Shown here piece after piece: positions 40,614 through 48,841 of a stretch of 64,000 nt of DNA (its first letter is position 1; each line of letters starts with the position of its first letter). The position numbers and the translations under genes are program-made. This stretch comes from CAZWLY01 sp964634465 (GTDB lineage Bacteria > Desulfobacterota > Desulfarculia > G963662305), in assembly GCA_964634465.1 (NCBI GenBank), contig CAZWLY010000010.1:1-64000 (forward strand), in the 5' to 3' direction. The notes beneath the pieces were generated by a model. It was not told the origin of the DNA. It saw nothing but the letters and a program-made list of their open reading frames with translations, and made no database searches.

Positions 40614-41588
40614 TCAAATCCTTTCTCTGTCTCGCTCAGCCGGCCGCGACCTGGCCAGGCGCTCCCGGATGAGGTCGATGTTGGCCGGGTCGATGCTCAG
40701 GGCGACCTTGACCAGCCGCTTTCCAGGGCCGGCCAACTCCCGGACCCGGTCGTAGACGTAGTTGGTGGCGAAGATGACGTCGCAGCTCTCGATCATGGCC
40801 TTGAGCTCCTCGGGCCGGTCCTGGCCGGCCATGATCCTGACCAGGCTCCCGCCGCCGGCCAGGGCGACCTCGTTGAAGAAGGTTTCGGTCGAGCGCTGGT
40901 TGACGCAGGTAAAACCGACCCTGGTCCCGGCCGGCAGGCGGACCAGCTCGTTGATGATCCGCACCTCGGGCTTGAACATCACCCCCAGCACCTCGATCGG
41001 CAGATCGCCCGCCAGTCGCCTCAACTCTTTAAGATGATTGAAGCCGCACACGACCAGGTCCTTGTTGGCCGTCAGCTTGGCCACCCGGCCGGGGTGAGCC
41101 TCCAGGTCCTGGATCAAGGCGCCATAGACCTCCGCCCCCACCTGCTCCTTGACGGCGGTCGAAATCTGGCTCAGGGCCTCGTGGTTGCACTCGACCACCA
41201 GCACCCGCCGCTCGGCCAAATCGATCGAGCGGGCCATCAGCCTGGCGATGAATCTGTCGGCGATCTCGTCCAGACTCAGACCCAAATCCAGGGCCCGGTC
41301 CAAGGCCCGGTCGATGATTGGGTCCAGTTCGGGGCTTTTGGTCACGCTCAACCCTTTCTTGACGAACGTCCCCGAGCCGACCTTGGTCTCCAGCCAGCCT
41401 TCGGCGGCCAGCTCCTGGTAGACCTGGGCGGTGGTGTTGCGGTTGACGCCCAAAAGCGAAGCCAGGTCCTTGGCCGAGGGCAGGGCCTGACCGGGGGCCA
41501 GCTCACCCGCCCCGATCAAGGCCCGAAGTTGACGCTTGATCTGCTCCCTGACCGACAACAGACCTTTTTTGCTGACCGCTATTTTCAT
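40614..41588 (-). CDS. GntR-family regulator with unusual effector domain
   Basis: A 324-residue protein. Residues 1-75 form the winged helix (LRALIGAGELAPGQALPSAKDLASLLGVNRNTTAQVYQELAAEGWLETKVGSGTFV). The remaining 250 residues (VLVVECNHEALSQISTAVKEQVGAEVYGALIQDLE ... VVCGFNHLKELR) look like a two-lobed Rossmann-like ligand domain, not the usual FadR, UTRA or aminotransferase partner. It is cotranscribed with the ferredoxin-like gene, which may be part of its regulon. Confidence 0.85.
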   Translation of the reverse strand: MKIAVSKKGLLSVREQIKRQLRALIGAGELAPGQALPSAKDLASLLGVNRNTTAQVYQELAAEGWLETKVGSGTFVKKGLSVTKSPELDPIIDRALDRALDLGLSLDEIADRFIARLMARSIDLAERRVLVVECNHEALSQISTAVKEQVGAEVYGALIQDLEAHPGRVAKLTANKDLVVCGFNHLKELRRLAGDLPIEVLGVMFKPEVRIINELVRLPAGTRVGFTCVNQRSTETFFNEVALAGGGSLVRIMAGQDRPEELKAMIESCDVIFATNYVYDRVRELAGPGKRLVKVALSIDPANIDLIRERLARSRPAERDRERI

Positions 41589-41596
41589 AGTTTCCT

Positions 41597-41625
41597 ATGC
41601 TGCTATGTATTTATCGGCTTGTCAA
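41597..41625 (-). promoter_or_regulatory. Promoter of gntR with CATAG direct repeat
   Basis: Minus strand: -35 TTGACA (41625-41620) and weak -10 CAGCAT (41602-41597), 17-bp spacer. A direct repeat CATAGCAG-CATAG covers the -10 and could bind the regulator itself. The rest of the gene-free stretch 41589-41926 holds only the hairpin at 41869-41898. Confidence 0.45.
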
Positions 41626-41868
41626 GCGCCGCGATGCAAAACGTGACCGGGGGGGCTGGTCAGGCGATACCGGCCTGACGCCTGTCGGGTCCGGGAGTGC
41701 GTCAAAGAAATGGGGATCGACTTTTGCTTCGAGCGCCCAAGCTTCCCTGGCCGGGATCACGGCTTGTCCGGGGGCTTGGAAGAGCGGCGGCGAAAGGACG
41801 ACGATCCGATGAAGAACAGCGGACGAGGCGGCGGCGAGTTCAGGAGCCGCCCAGGCGTACCAAAGCCG

Positions 41869-41898
41869 AGAGGGGCCGGCGGAGGGAGCCGCCCCTCT
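41869..41898 (-). terminator. Hairpin after the acyl-CoA dehydrogenase gene
   Basis: AGAGGGGC (41869-41876) pairs with GCCCCTCT (41891-41898), with an inner GGC/GCC pairing. It lies 29 bp beyond the acyl-CoA dehydrogenase stop. Only a short TTT follows on the minus strand. Confidence 0.5.
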
Positions 41899-41926
41899 TG
41901 GCTCCACCGATTTTTAGGGGGTCGGG

Positions 41927-43090
41927 TCAGCCCGCCCAGTCGGCGACGCGGCCCTTCAAGAGCGCCCGGGCGATGATGATCTTCTCGATCTCCCGCGTGC
42001 CCTCGTAGAGCTCCAGAATCTTGGCGTCGCGGTAGAAGCGCTGGACGTCCATCTCGTCGAGATAGCCGTAGCCGCCGTGGATCTGAAGCGCCTCCTCGGC
42101 CGCCTCGACCGCGATCCGGCCGGAAAACCACTTGGCCATGGCCACCAGGGCCGGGTCCATCTTGCCGGCATCGACCATCCGGCTCACCCGGTAGACCATG
42201 CTCCGGGCGGCCTCGATCTTGGTCGCCATCTCGGCCAGCTTGAACTGGGTCGCCTGGAAGTTGGCGATGGGCTGCCCGAACTGCTTGCGGTTCTTGGCGT
42301 AGGCGAGGGCTTTGTCCAGGCAGCCCTGGGCCAGTCCGACGCCCTGGGCCCCGATGTGGATCCGGGTTCGGTCGAAGAACTCCATCAATTGGTTGAAGCC
42401 CCGACCCCGTTCCCCGATGAGGTTGCCGGCCGGGACCCGGACGTCTTTGTAGCTCAATTCGGCCGTGTCCGAGGCTCGGATGCCCAGCTTGCCGGTCAGC
42501 TTCTTGGCCGAAAAGCCGGGGGTGTCGGTCGGGACCAGGATGATGCTGAGCCGCTGGTGGCGATCCTTCGCCCCGGGCTCGGTGACGCAGACGGTGAGGA
42601 CGAAATCGGCCAGGGTGCCGTTGGTAATGAACATCTTGGAGCCGTTGACGACCCAGGTATCGCCGTCGAGCACGGCCTTGGTCTTGATCGAGGTCACGTC
42701 CGAGCCGGCGTCTGGCTCGGTGATGGCCGTGGCCGAGACGGCCTTCCCTTCGGTCAGCGGCGGCAGGTAGGCCTGTTTCTGCTCCTCGGTGCCGAAGAGC
42801 CAGATCAGTTCCGAGCCGAAGGAGGTCGATAAGATCGCCTGGCCCAGACCGGGATCGACCCGCCAGAACTCCTCGCAGACCAGACACAAACCGGTGAAGC
42901 CCATTCCGGCCCCGCCGTATTCCTCCGGCAAGTGCAGCCCGACGAAGCCCAGCTCGCAGGCCAGCCGCCACAGCTCCTGGTCAAAGGTCTCGGTCCGGTC
43001 GGCGGTGAGGGCGTACTTGTAGAACTCGCCCCGGGCGAACTCTCTGGCCGCCCGCCTCAGCTCCTTTTCGTCGCGACTAAGCTCGATCAT
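41927..43090 (-). CDS. Acyl-CoA dehydrogenase
   Basis: A 387-residue flavoenzyme that introduces the alpha-beta double bond in acyl-CoA. Recognisable parts are LHLPEEYGGAGMGFTGLCLVCEEF, AITEPDAGSDVTSIKT, LGIRASDTAELSYKDVRVPAGNLIGERGRGF, and the C-terminal QIHGGYGYLDEMDVQRFYRDAKILELYEGTREIEKIIIAR, where E of LYEGT is the expected catalytic base. Electrons pass to the ETF encoded just upstream. The acyl chain preferred is unknown. Confidence 0.93.
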   Translation of the reverse strand: MIELSRDEKELRRAAREFARGEFYKYALTADRTETFDQELWRLACELGFVGLHLPEEYGGAGMGFTGLCLVCEEFWRVDPGLGQAILSTSFGSELIWLFGTEEQKQAYLPPLTEGKAVSATAITEPDAGSDVTSIKTKAVLDGDTWVVNGSKMFITNGTLADFVLTVCVTEPGAKDRHQRLSIILVPTDTPGFSAKKLTGKLGIRASDTAELSYKDVRVPAGNLIGERGRGFNQLMEFFDRTRIHIGAQGVGLAQGCLDKALAYAKNRKQFGQPIANFQATQFKLAEMATKIEAARSMVYRVSRMVDAGKMDPALVAMAKWFSGRIAVEAAEEALQIHGGYGYLDEMDVQRFYRDAKILELYEGTREIEKIIIARALLKGRVADWAG

Positions 43091-43126
43091 CTAAACTTCT
43101 CCTGAACAATTCCGGTCAAGTAGCCA

Positions 43127-43507
43127 TCATTCCATCTTGGCCGTCTGGCCTTGGGGCATCGCGGTGTGGATCAGACCGATGACCTTATCGTCCTCGACCA
43201 GCGGGGCGATCCGGATCGAGTACTCCCGACCCTCCCGGTTCAGCCGCCAGAAGAACTCGTCGCGCCGGCCCGAGCGGTAGGCGGCGAGTATCCACCCGAT
43301 CCTGTGCTTGCTCTCGGCTCGCTGGTGGCAGTCCCTGACATCCCGGCCGATATACTCCGGCTTGCGGTCCAATATTTTGGGGGCGTAGTCGTTGTAATAA
43401 AGAATCCTGCCTTCGAGATCGAGCACGGTCAGGGCCACGGCCATCCCGTCGGTCACTGTCGGCAGAAACCTGGCCGGGTCGAAACCAGGAGCGTGGGTCG
43501 GGGACAT
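43127..43507 (-). CDS. Stand-alone PAS domain protein
   Basis: A 126-residue single PAS domain: DGMAVALTVLDLEGRILYYNDYAPKILDRKPEYIGRDVRDCHQRAESKHRIGWIL ... RIAPLVEDDKVIGLIHTAMP. The DVRDCHQ...ESKHRI stretch resembles the PAS unit linked to DUF438 proteins and holds a Cys-His pair that could bind haem or metal. It has no output domain. It lies between etfA and the dehydrogenase gene and may sense redox state or modulate the complex. Confidence 0.78.
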   Translation of the reverse strand: MSPTHAPGFDPARFLPTVTDGMAVALTVLDLEGRILYYNDYAPKILDRKPEYIGRDVRDCHQRAESKHRIGWILAAYRSGRRDEFFWRLNREGREYSIRIAPLVEDDKVIGLIHTAMPQGQTAKME

Positions 43508-43555
43508 GGCGAATCTCCCGTCGGTCGAGTTTCGGCCGAGGCCGGCGGCCGGCCC

Positions 43556-44515
43556 CTAGCCGCCCAGGGCGTCGATCAAGGCCGGGACGACGTCGAAGAG
43601 GTCGCCGACGACGCCGAAGTGGGCGATGTCGAAGATGGGCGCCTCGGCGTCGCGGTTGACGGCGATGATCGTCTCGGCGCCGCTCATGCCGGCCTGGTGC
43701 TGATAGGCGCCGCTGATGCCTAAGGCCAGGTAGAGCTTGGGCTTGACCGTCTGGCCGGAGATGCCCACCTGGCGCTCCTTTTCCAGCCAGCCCAGGTCGG
43801 CCACCGGCCGGGAGCAGCCCAACTCGGCCCCCAGCGCTTCGGCCAGTTCCTTGGCCAGATCGATGTTCTCCGGGCCCTCGATGCCCCGGCCGACCGAGAC
43901 GATGATCTTGGCCTTGGTCAGATCGACCCCGCCGGCGGCCGGGATGTAGTCGATGAACCGCCGGGCCAAGGCGGCCGGTCCCTGGCCGGCCGCAAGCGCG
44001 ACCACGCCGCCGGCCTGACCGGGCTCGATCGGCTCGAAGGCCCCCGGCCGGACGGTCAGCACCCGAACCGGGCCGGCCTCGAGCGCCAGGGCGGCGGTCA
44101 GCTTGCCGCCGTAGACCGGCCGCTCGACGAGGAGCACGTCGTCCCGCCAGCGGGCGGCGGTGACGTCGGTGGCCAGGGGTGCGCTTAAGGCCTGGGCCAG
44201 AGCCGGGGCCAGGTCCAGACCGAAGGGGGTGTGGCCCATCAATATCAGTTGGGGCGAGAGCTCGGCCAGACCGGCTTCGAGCGCCGGCAGCCACACGGCC
44301 GGGTTGTAGGCGGCCAACCGATCGTCGATGATGGTGTAGAGCTTGGGGCACAAGGCGGCCAACTCGCCGGCCAGGGCCTCGTCGCCCGGCCCGGCGATAA
44401 AGAAGCCGGCCCAATCGCCGCTGCAAAGTTCTTTGGCCAGGCGAGCGGCTTCGGCGTTGACCTCGGCCGGCCGGCCCTGTCGATGCTCGAAGATGACCAG
44501 CGCCTTGACCGACAT
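43556..44515 (-). CDS. etfA: Electron transfer flavoprotein alpha subunit
   Basis: A 319-residue subunit. The C-terminal FAD domain has KIIVSVGRGIEGPENIDLAKELAEALGAELGCSRPVADLGWLEKERQVGISGQTVKPKLYLALGISGAYQHQAGMSGAETIIAVNRDAEAPIFDIAHFGVVGDLF, a close match to the family signature. It carries electrons from acyl-CoA dehydrogenases. ATG 44515 shares one base with the etfB stop; GTG 44518 is an alternative start. No extra Fe-S domain is present. Confidence 0.93.
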   Translation of the reverse strand: MSVKALVIFEHRQGRPAEVNAEAARLAKELCSGDWAGFFIAGPGDEALAGELAALCPKLYTIIDDRLAAYNPAVWLPALEAGLAELSPQLILMGHTPFGLDLAPALAQALSAPLATDVTAARWRDDVLLVERPVYGGKLTAALALEAGPVRVLTVRPGAFEPIEPGQAGGVVALAAGQGPAALARRFIDYIPAAGGVDLTKAKIIVSVGRGIEGPENIDLAKELAEALGAELGCSRPVADLGWLEKERQVGISGQTVKPKLYLALGISGAYQHQAGMSGAETIIAVNRDAEAPIFDIAHFGVVGDLFDVVPALIDALGG

Positions 44516-45273
44516 CACACCCGCTCCTGAATGATCTTGGCCAGGGCCTCGGCCGCCTCGTCCGGGTTCTGGCTGAGGAACTCGACCCGCCGTTCCCGCT
44601 CGATACGGGCCAGGCTCTCCAGGCTCATCGCCCCCGGGCCCGGCCAGGCGGCCGGCTTGACCGTAAGCGGCTTCTTTCTGGCCTTTCTGATGCCCAAAAC
44701 CGAGACATAGCGGGGCGGGTTGGGGTTGGATTGGATGGTCAACACCGCCGGCAAGTCGATCTCGATCTTCTCCTCCCAGCCGCCCTCCAGTTCGCGGCGC
44801 AGGACCAGCGAGCCGTCTTTGATCTCCTCCAGGCCGACGACGAGCGAGGCGTACGGCCAGCCCAACTCTCCGGCCAGGCGGACGCCGATCTGGCCTTCGC
44901 CTAGGTCGGCCGACTGGACGCCGGTCAAAACCAGGTCGGGCTCGATCTCACCCACCGCCTCGGCCAGAGCCCGGGCCGTGGCCGCTGGATCGCGCCAGCC
45001 CTCGTCGCTGAAATCGAAGCGAACGGCTTGCTCGGCGCCCATGGCCAGGGCTCGAAAGAGAACCTCTTCGTCGTCCTCGCCGCCCAGGGAGAGGGCGGTC
45101 ACCGACCCGCCGGCCTCTTCGACCAGGCGCAGCGCCCACTCCAGGGCGTAGGCGTCCCACTCGTTGAGCTCCCAGATCAGCCCCTCGGTCCGGATCGACT
45201 TGCCGTCGGCCGCAGGCGTGAGCTCCGCCTCGGCCAGTTCGGGCACCCGTTTGAGGCAAACCAGTACGTGCAC
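44515..45273 (-). CDS. etfB: Electron transfer flavoprotein beta subunit
   Basis: A 252-residue subunit starting HVLVCLKRVPE. The family signature is seen in DLVLTGVQSADLGEGQIGVRLAGELGWPYASLVVGLE and PAVLTIQSNPNPPRYVSVLGIRKARKKPL. It pairs with EtfA. Whether the complex is bifurcating cannot be decided from this alone. GTG start with GGAGG upstream. First gene of the etfBA-PAS-dehydrogenase operon. Confidence 0.93.
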   Translation of the reverse strand: MHVLVCLKRVPELAEAELTPAADGKSIRTEGLIWELNEWDAYALEWALRLVEEAGGSVTALSLGGEDDEEVLFRALAMGAEQAVRFDFSDEGWRDPAATARALAEAVGEIEPDLVLTGVQSADLGEGQIGVRLAGELGWPYASLVVGLEEIKDGSLVLRRELEGGWEEKIEIDLPAVLTIQSNPNPPRYVSVLGIRKARKKPLTVKPAAWPGPGAMSLESLARIERERRVEFLSQNPDEAAEALAKIIQERV

Positions 45274-45314
45274 CGCGCCCTCCTCGCCGCTTGTATACGA
45301 TCCGCCTATCTTGG

Positions 45315-45351
45315 CAAAGAAAAAGGGGAAAGGTCAAGGCCTCGCCCCTTT
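45315..45351 (-). terminator. Intrinsic terminator between membrane-protein genes and etfB
   Basis: On the minus strand AAAGGGG (45351-45345) pairs with CCCCTTT (45328-45322) and is followed by TTTTTCTTT. It would end transcription from the two small membrane-protein genes before etfB. Read on plus, it is also followed by TTTCTT. Confidence 0.6.
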
Positions 45352-45361
45352 CTTAATCGTA

Positions 45362-45374
45362 AGTGACGGATGAA
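45362..45374. repeat. 13-bp inverted repeat, left copy
   Basis: AGTGACGGATGAA here is the exact reverse complement of TTCATCCGTCACT at 46305-46317. The pair brackets the two AT-richer membrane-protein genes. Confidence 0.6.
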
Positions 45375-45473
45375 ACTATCGGTGGCGGCGGAAAACGGAG
45401 GGCCTCACCGGCAAAAAGAGACGCCCCTGTCTGCTTCGGCTTTGTTGCCGTCCATTCCTTACTCTGTGCAGCC

Positions 45474-45722
45474 TCAAGGCTTCAAATCCGCGGGCGGAGC
45501 AGGTTGATTCCCTATCCCGCAGGCATTGCAGCCTTGATGCAATTCAGCCGGAACCAAGCCGTTCGGGTGGACGTCGATGGATGAGGGCGTACGCTCGGCC
45601 TCGTAGCTCCTCAAACGGATGATCCGGGCTGTTTTTATGACCTCTCGGCCAGCCTTCCAGATGAAGACCACTGCTGCGATGCTGGCCATTATCGTGAAAA
45701 CATCGAGTATCCTCCCCAACAT
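45474..45722 (-). CDS. Small single-pass membrane protein
   Basis: An 82-residue protein with one N-terminal membrane segment (ILDVFTIMASIAAVVFIWKAG), a basic juxtamembrane stretch and a soluble tail containing two cysteines (GCNACGI). No family is recognised. The ATG at 45722 lies 11 bp after the stop of the upstream membrane gene, with a GGGAGACGG site. Composition is AT-richer than flanking genes. Confidence 0.5.
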   Translation of the reverse strand: MLGRILDVFTIMASIAAVVFIWKAGREVIKTARIIRLRSYEAERTPSSIDVHPNGLVPAELHQGCNACGIGNQPAPPADLKP

Positions 45723-45733
45723 TTTCCGTCTCC

Positions 45734-46309
45734 CTAACCGTAGCCGTATGTTGGAATCCGTGAAGCGCGAAACTGGGAATAGGTGGCAAAACTTGCCGCA
45801 ACCACCCAAAGAACCACTGTCGCCCGAGCCAAAGACATCAACCACTCGCTCCCGCCGCCCGGAAGCATCGTATTGAGGATCATGAGGGCGCCGCTTTTGA
45901 AGATCAGATACAACAACAATGCCGTGATTCCCCCGGCGCAGGCCCCCTGTCGGTGACGTCTAATCCAGCCGTGGTTCCGCAGTTGGGGGATATCCCGCAT
46001 TTCGAACAGTCGCTTCATCCAAATGCCAAGGAGGACGAGACCGGCTACCGCCAGCATGTCCCCCTCTCTGAATGTATGTTCGAATGCGCGACTGAGCATG
46101 ATTTGTATTTTACCACATTCATCCAGTCCCATCATTTCAGGTCTGGAAATGATTCGGCTATCGACAACCGCCTTCAACCAAAACGCAAAAAAGGCCGCCG
46201 CGCTTGGCCCAATGACCTGACACCCGAACCACCAAACGACTCTCCAGCCTCTCTTCCTGACTTCTTTCCTAATTTTCTCACTAACTTGTGCAGGCGCCGC
46301 CATATTCAT
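45734..46309 (-). CDS. Polytopic membrane protein of unknown function
   Basis: A 191-residue protein with about four hydrophobic segments (near residues 24-46, 84-102, 126-148 and 158-182) and a basic N-terminus (KIRKEVRKRGWR). I recognise no family. The ATG lies within the right 13-bp inverted repeat. With the following small membrane protein gene it forms a two-gene unit whose base composition and lack of relation to the neighbours suggest transfer. Confidence 0.55.
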   Translation of the reverse strand: MNMAAPAQVSEKIRKEVRKRGWRVVWWFGCQVIGPSAAAFFAFWLKAVVDSRIISRPEMMGLDECGKIQIMLSRAFEHTFREGDMLAVAGLVLLGIWMKRLFEMRDIPQLRNHGWIRRHRQGACAGGITALLLYLIFKSGALMILNTMLPGGGSEWLMSLARATVVLWVVAASFATYSQFRASRIPTYGYG

Positions 46310-46317
46310 CCGTCACT
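46305..46317. repeat. 13-bp inverted repeat, right copy
   Basis: TTCATCCGTCACT, the reverse complement of the left copy at 45362-45374. It overlaps the start codon of the membrane-protein gene. Confidence 0.6.
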
Positions 46318-46401
46318 GTCCCTGACAATCACATCGGCCTCTGGTCCGGTTCACTGAAACAGGCAGAACCCAAACTCGCTACGACTGGCAGATCATATAC
46401 A

Positions 46402-46469
46402 AAAACGAGATTTCGTTCAATTCATGATCTGACAACGATCGGTATAATCCAAAACGAAAAGTCGTTCAA
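46402..46469 (+). promoter_or_regulatory. Promoter with duplicated operator upstream of the MOT1-like gene
   Basis: Two 19-bp sites of the form AAAACGA-N4-TCGTTCAA occur at 46402-46420 and 46451-46469, a 49-bp period. Each contains the inverted repeat AACGA/TCGTT. Between them lies a perfect -10 TATAAT (46443-46448) with a weak -35 TTCATG (46421-46426). Two identical sites bracketing a -10 suggest tight repression of the downstream permease. The rest of 46310-46629 shows no gene. Confidence 0.65.
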
Positions 46470-46629
46470 CAGCAAACCGAAGCACCGGCAAGCCGGTCCG
46501 AACCGGGTTGGGGAAAAGGTGCTTTATCCGGCCCAACCACTTCCCCTCGATCCACTTTTCGGGTTATCCTGACCGGGATTGCGGCCCGATGCTCGGGCGC
46601 TTGTGATCCGTCGCTTGAGGAGGCTTAAG

Positions 46630-47823
46630 GTGGCCGGCAACCCGCACCGCTTCGACCGCCTGGAACTGGCCGGCTCGCTGGGCGACCTGGGGACCCTGAT
46701 CCCCTTGAGCGTGGCCCTCGTCGCCGTGACCGGCCTGAGCTTCTCCCCGGTCATCGGTCTCGTCGGCCTGTTCTACATCGCCGCCGGGCTCTACTTTCGC
46801 CTGCCGCTGCCCGTCCAGCCGCTCAAGGTCGTCTCGGCCCTGGCCATCGCCTTTCCCGGCCAGGTCAGCCTGCCGATCATGTCGGCCGCGGCCTACCTCT
46901 TCGGGGCGATCTTGATCGGGCTGGCCGCGACCAACCTGATCGGGGCCATCGCCAAGCTGTTCACCAAGCCGGTGGTGCGGGGCATCCAGCTCGGCCTGGG
47001 CCTGATCCTGATCGGCAAGGGCGTCGATATGGTCGCCGGCCGGGAGCTCTTCCTGGACGCGGCTGGCTCGGCCTTCACCCTGGCCGGGCTGCCGGTCAAC
47101 CCGCTTCTGGGCGCGGCCGGGGTGATCGTGGTTCTGCTGCTCTTGAACTCCCGGCGCTACCCGGCCGCCCTGGTCCTCATCGCCCTGGGCGTCGCCGCCG
47201 GGCTGCTCTTCGGCCTGACCGGCAATCGCCCGCTCAGCCTCGGCCTGGGTCCGTCGAAGATCGGCCTCTACTGGCCCCGCTGGTCCGATTTCACGACCGC
47301 CTTCTGGCTCCTGGTCCTGCCCCAGATTCCGCTGACTATCGGCAACGCCGTCATCGGCACCCGGGAGACGGCCAGATCGCTCTTCGGCCGGGGCGAGGTC
47401 ACTGCCCGGACGACCGACCGGGCCCTGAGCCTGTCCATGGGCCTGGCCAACCTGGCCGTCGGGTCGATGGCGGCCATGCCGCTGTGCCACGGCTCGGGCG
47501 GGCTGGCCGCCCACTACCGCTTCGGGGCCCGGACCGGCGGCTCGAACATCATCATCGGCCTCATCTTCGTCGCCATCGCCCTCGCCTTCGGCAAGACCGG
47601 CCTGGCCCTGCTGGCCCTCATCCCCCAGGCCGTCCTGGGCGTGCTGCTGATCTTCGCCGGGCTGGAGCTGGGCCTGCTCGTGCGCGACGTGGACGACCGC
47701 AACCAGCTCTTCGTCGCCCTGTTCATCGCCGGGGTGGCCGTGGCCACGACCAACATGGCCGTCGCCTTCGGGGCCGGCATGGCCGTGACGTTGGTTCTCA
47801 AACTGGGCAAGGTCGAAGTCTGA
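46630..47823 (+). CDS. MOT1-like molybdate/sulfate permease
   Basis: A 397-residue membrane protein with 10 or more helices. It carries the two family signatures: ELAGSLGDLGTLIPLSVAL near the N-terminus and PLPVQPLKVVSALAIAF after the second helix. A later MPLCHGSGGLAAHYRFGARTGGSNIIIG segment also matches. Characterised relatives are MOT1 molybdate transporters; sulfate or tungstate are alternatives. GTG 46630 is chosen because TGAGGAGG (46616-46623) is 6 nt upstream. Confidence 0.82.
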   Translation: MAGNPHRFDRLELAGSLGDLGTLIPLSVALVAVTGLSFSPVIGLVGLFYIAAGLYFRLPLPVQPLKVVSALAIAFPGQVSLPIMSAAAYLFGAILIGLAATNLIGAIAKLFTKPVVRGIQLGLGLILIGKGVDMVAGRELFLDAAGSAFTLAGLPVNPLLGAAGVIVVLLLLNSRRYPAALVLIALGVAAGLLFGLTGNRPLSLGLGPSKIGLYWPRWSDFTTAFWLLVLPQIPLTIGNAVIGTRETARSLFGRGEVTARTTDRALSLSMGLANLAVGSMAAMPLCHGSGGLAAHYRFGARTGGSNIIIGLIFVAIALAFGKTGLALLALIPQAVLGVLLIFAGLELGLLVRDVDDRNQLFVALFIAGVAVATTNMAVAFGAGMAVTLVLKLGKVEV

Positions 47824-47850
47824 TCGGGAACCCCAGGCGGGGCCGGTCCC

Positions 47851-48753
47851 TCAGCGCTCGTGGCCGCCACTCAACGGCCACAACTGGGCCAGGAGCATGC
47901 CGGCCAGCATCAGGGCGCAACCGGCGGCCGCCCTCAAGGTCAGGGTCTCGTCGAGGATAAGCCAGCCGGTCAAGACGGCGAAGACGGCCTCCAGGCTCAA
48001 GATGATCGCCGCGTGGAAGGGCGGCGCGTCGCGCTGGGCGACCACCTGGAGGGTGTAGGCCACGCCGACCGACATCACCCCGCCGTAGAGGATGGGCCCG
48101 GCGGCGGCGAGAACGCCGCTCAGAGCGACGGTTTCGGTCAAGGCGGCGCCGAGGAGGCTCAAGAGCGAGCAGACGGCGAACTGGGCGGCGGCCAACTTCA
48201 CCCCGTTCATCCGGGGCGACAGCCAGGCCAAGACGAGCATGTGGATCGCCCAGAAGAAGGCCCCGACCAGGACCCACAAGTCGCCGGGGGCGAAGCTCAG
48301 CGCCTCGGTGACGCTCAACAGATACAGCCCCACCGCGGCCAGAACCGCCCCCAGCCAGCCGCCGAGGCCGACCCGATGGCCCAAAAACAGGCCCAGCAGG
48401 GGAACGATGATGACGTACAGTCCGGTGATGAAGCCGGCCTTGCCGGCGGTGGTGTAGACCAACCCGACCTGCTGGAGCGTCGCCCCCAGGAACAAGGCCA
48501 GTCCGGCCAGGAAGCCGCCCCACAGGACCGGGCGGGCGGCCATGAACGGCGGCAGGCCGTCGCCCCGCCGGGGCCGGGGGTCGGGCCGCCGGGTGAGGGG
48601 CAAGAGGACCAGCGAGCCCAAGGCGAAGCGGACGCCGTTGAAGGCCAGCGGGCCGAGGTGGTCCATGCCCGCCCGCTGGGCGACGAAGGCGCTGCCCCAG
48701 ATGGCCGCCGTCAACAGGAGCAGCCAGTCGGCTTTGAGGATTCGGCTGTCCAA
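47851..48753 (-). CDS. EamA/DMT-family transporter
   Basis: A 300-residue membrane protein with ten predicted helices in two EamA repeats. The first begins LLLLTAAIWGSAFVAQRAG and the second GDLWVLVGAFFWAIHMLVLAW. It is probably an exporter of amino acids or metabolites, substrate unknown. The TTG start at 48753 follows GGAGGTGGAG. It is convergent with the MOT1-like gene. Confidence 0.88.
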   Translation of the reverse strand: MDSRILKADWLLLLTAAIWGSAFVAQRAGMDHLGPLAFNGVRFALGSLVLLPLTRRPDPRPRRGDGLPPFMAARPVLWGGFLAGLALFLGATLQQVGLVYTTAGKAGFITGLYVIIVPLLGLFLGHRVGLGGWLGAVLAAVGLYLLSVTEALSFAPGDLWVLVGAFFWAIHMLVLAWLSPRMNGVKLAAAQFAVCSLLSLLGAALTETVALSGVLAAAGPILYGGVMSVGVAYTLQVVAQRDAPPFHAAIILSLEAVFAVLTGWLILDETLTLRAAAGCALMLAGMLLAQLWPLSGGHER

Positions 48754-48841
48754 ACTCCACCTCCGCCGGGCCGGCCCGGCATTGACGTTCGAGACTACCC
48801 AAGGCGTCGAAGCGAGTCAATGGGGGAGAGGGGCGGTCGTC

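Noticed and set aside
45474..46309. The two membrane-protein genes as a toxin-antitoxin pair
   Set aside because: Both encode membrane proteins without a DNA-binding or antitoxin-like partner. Sizes and order do not fit known types.
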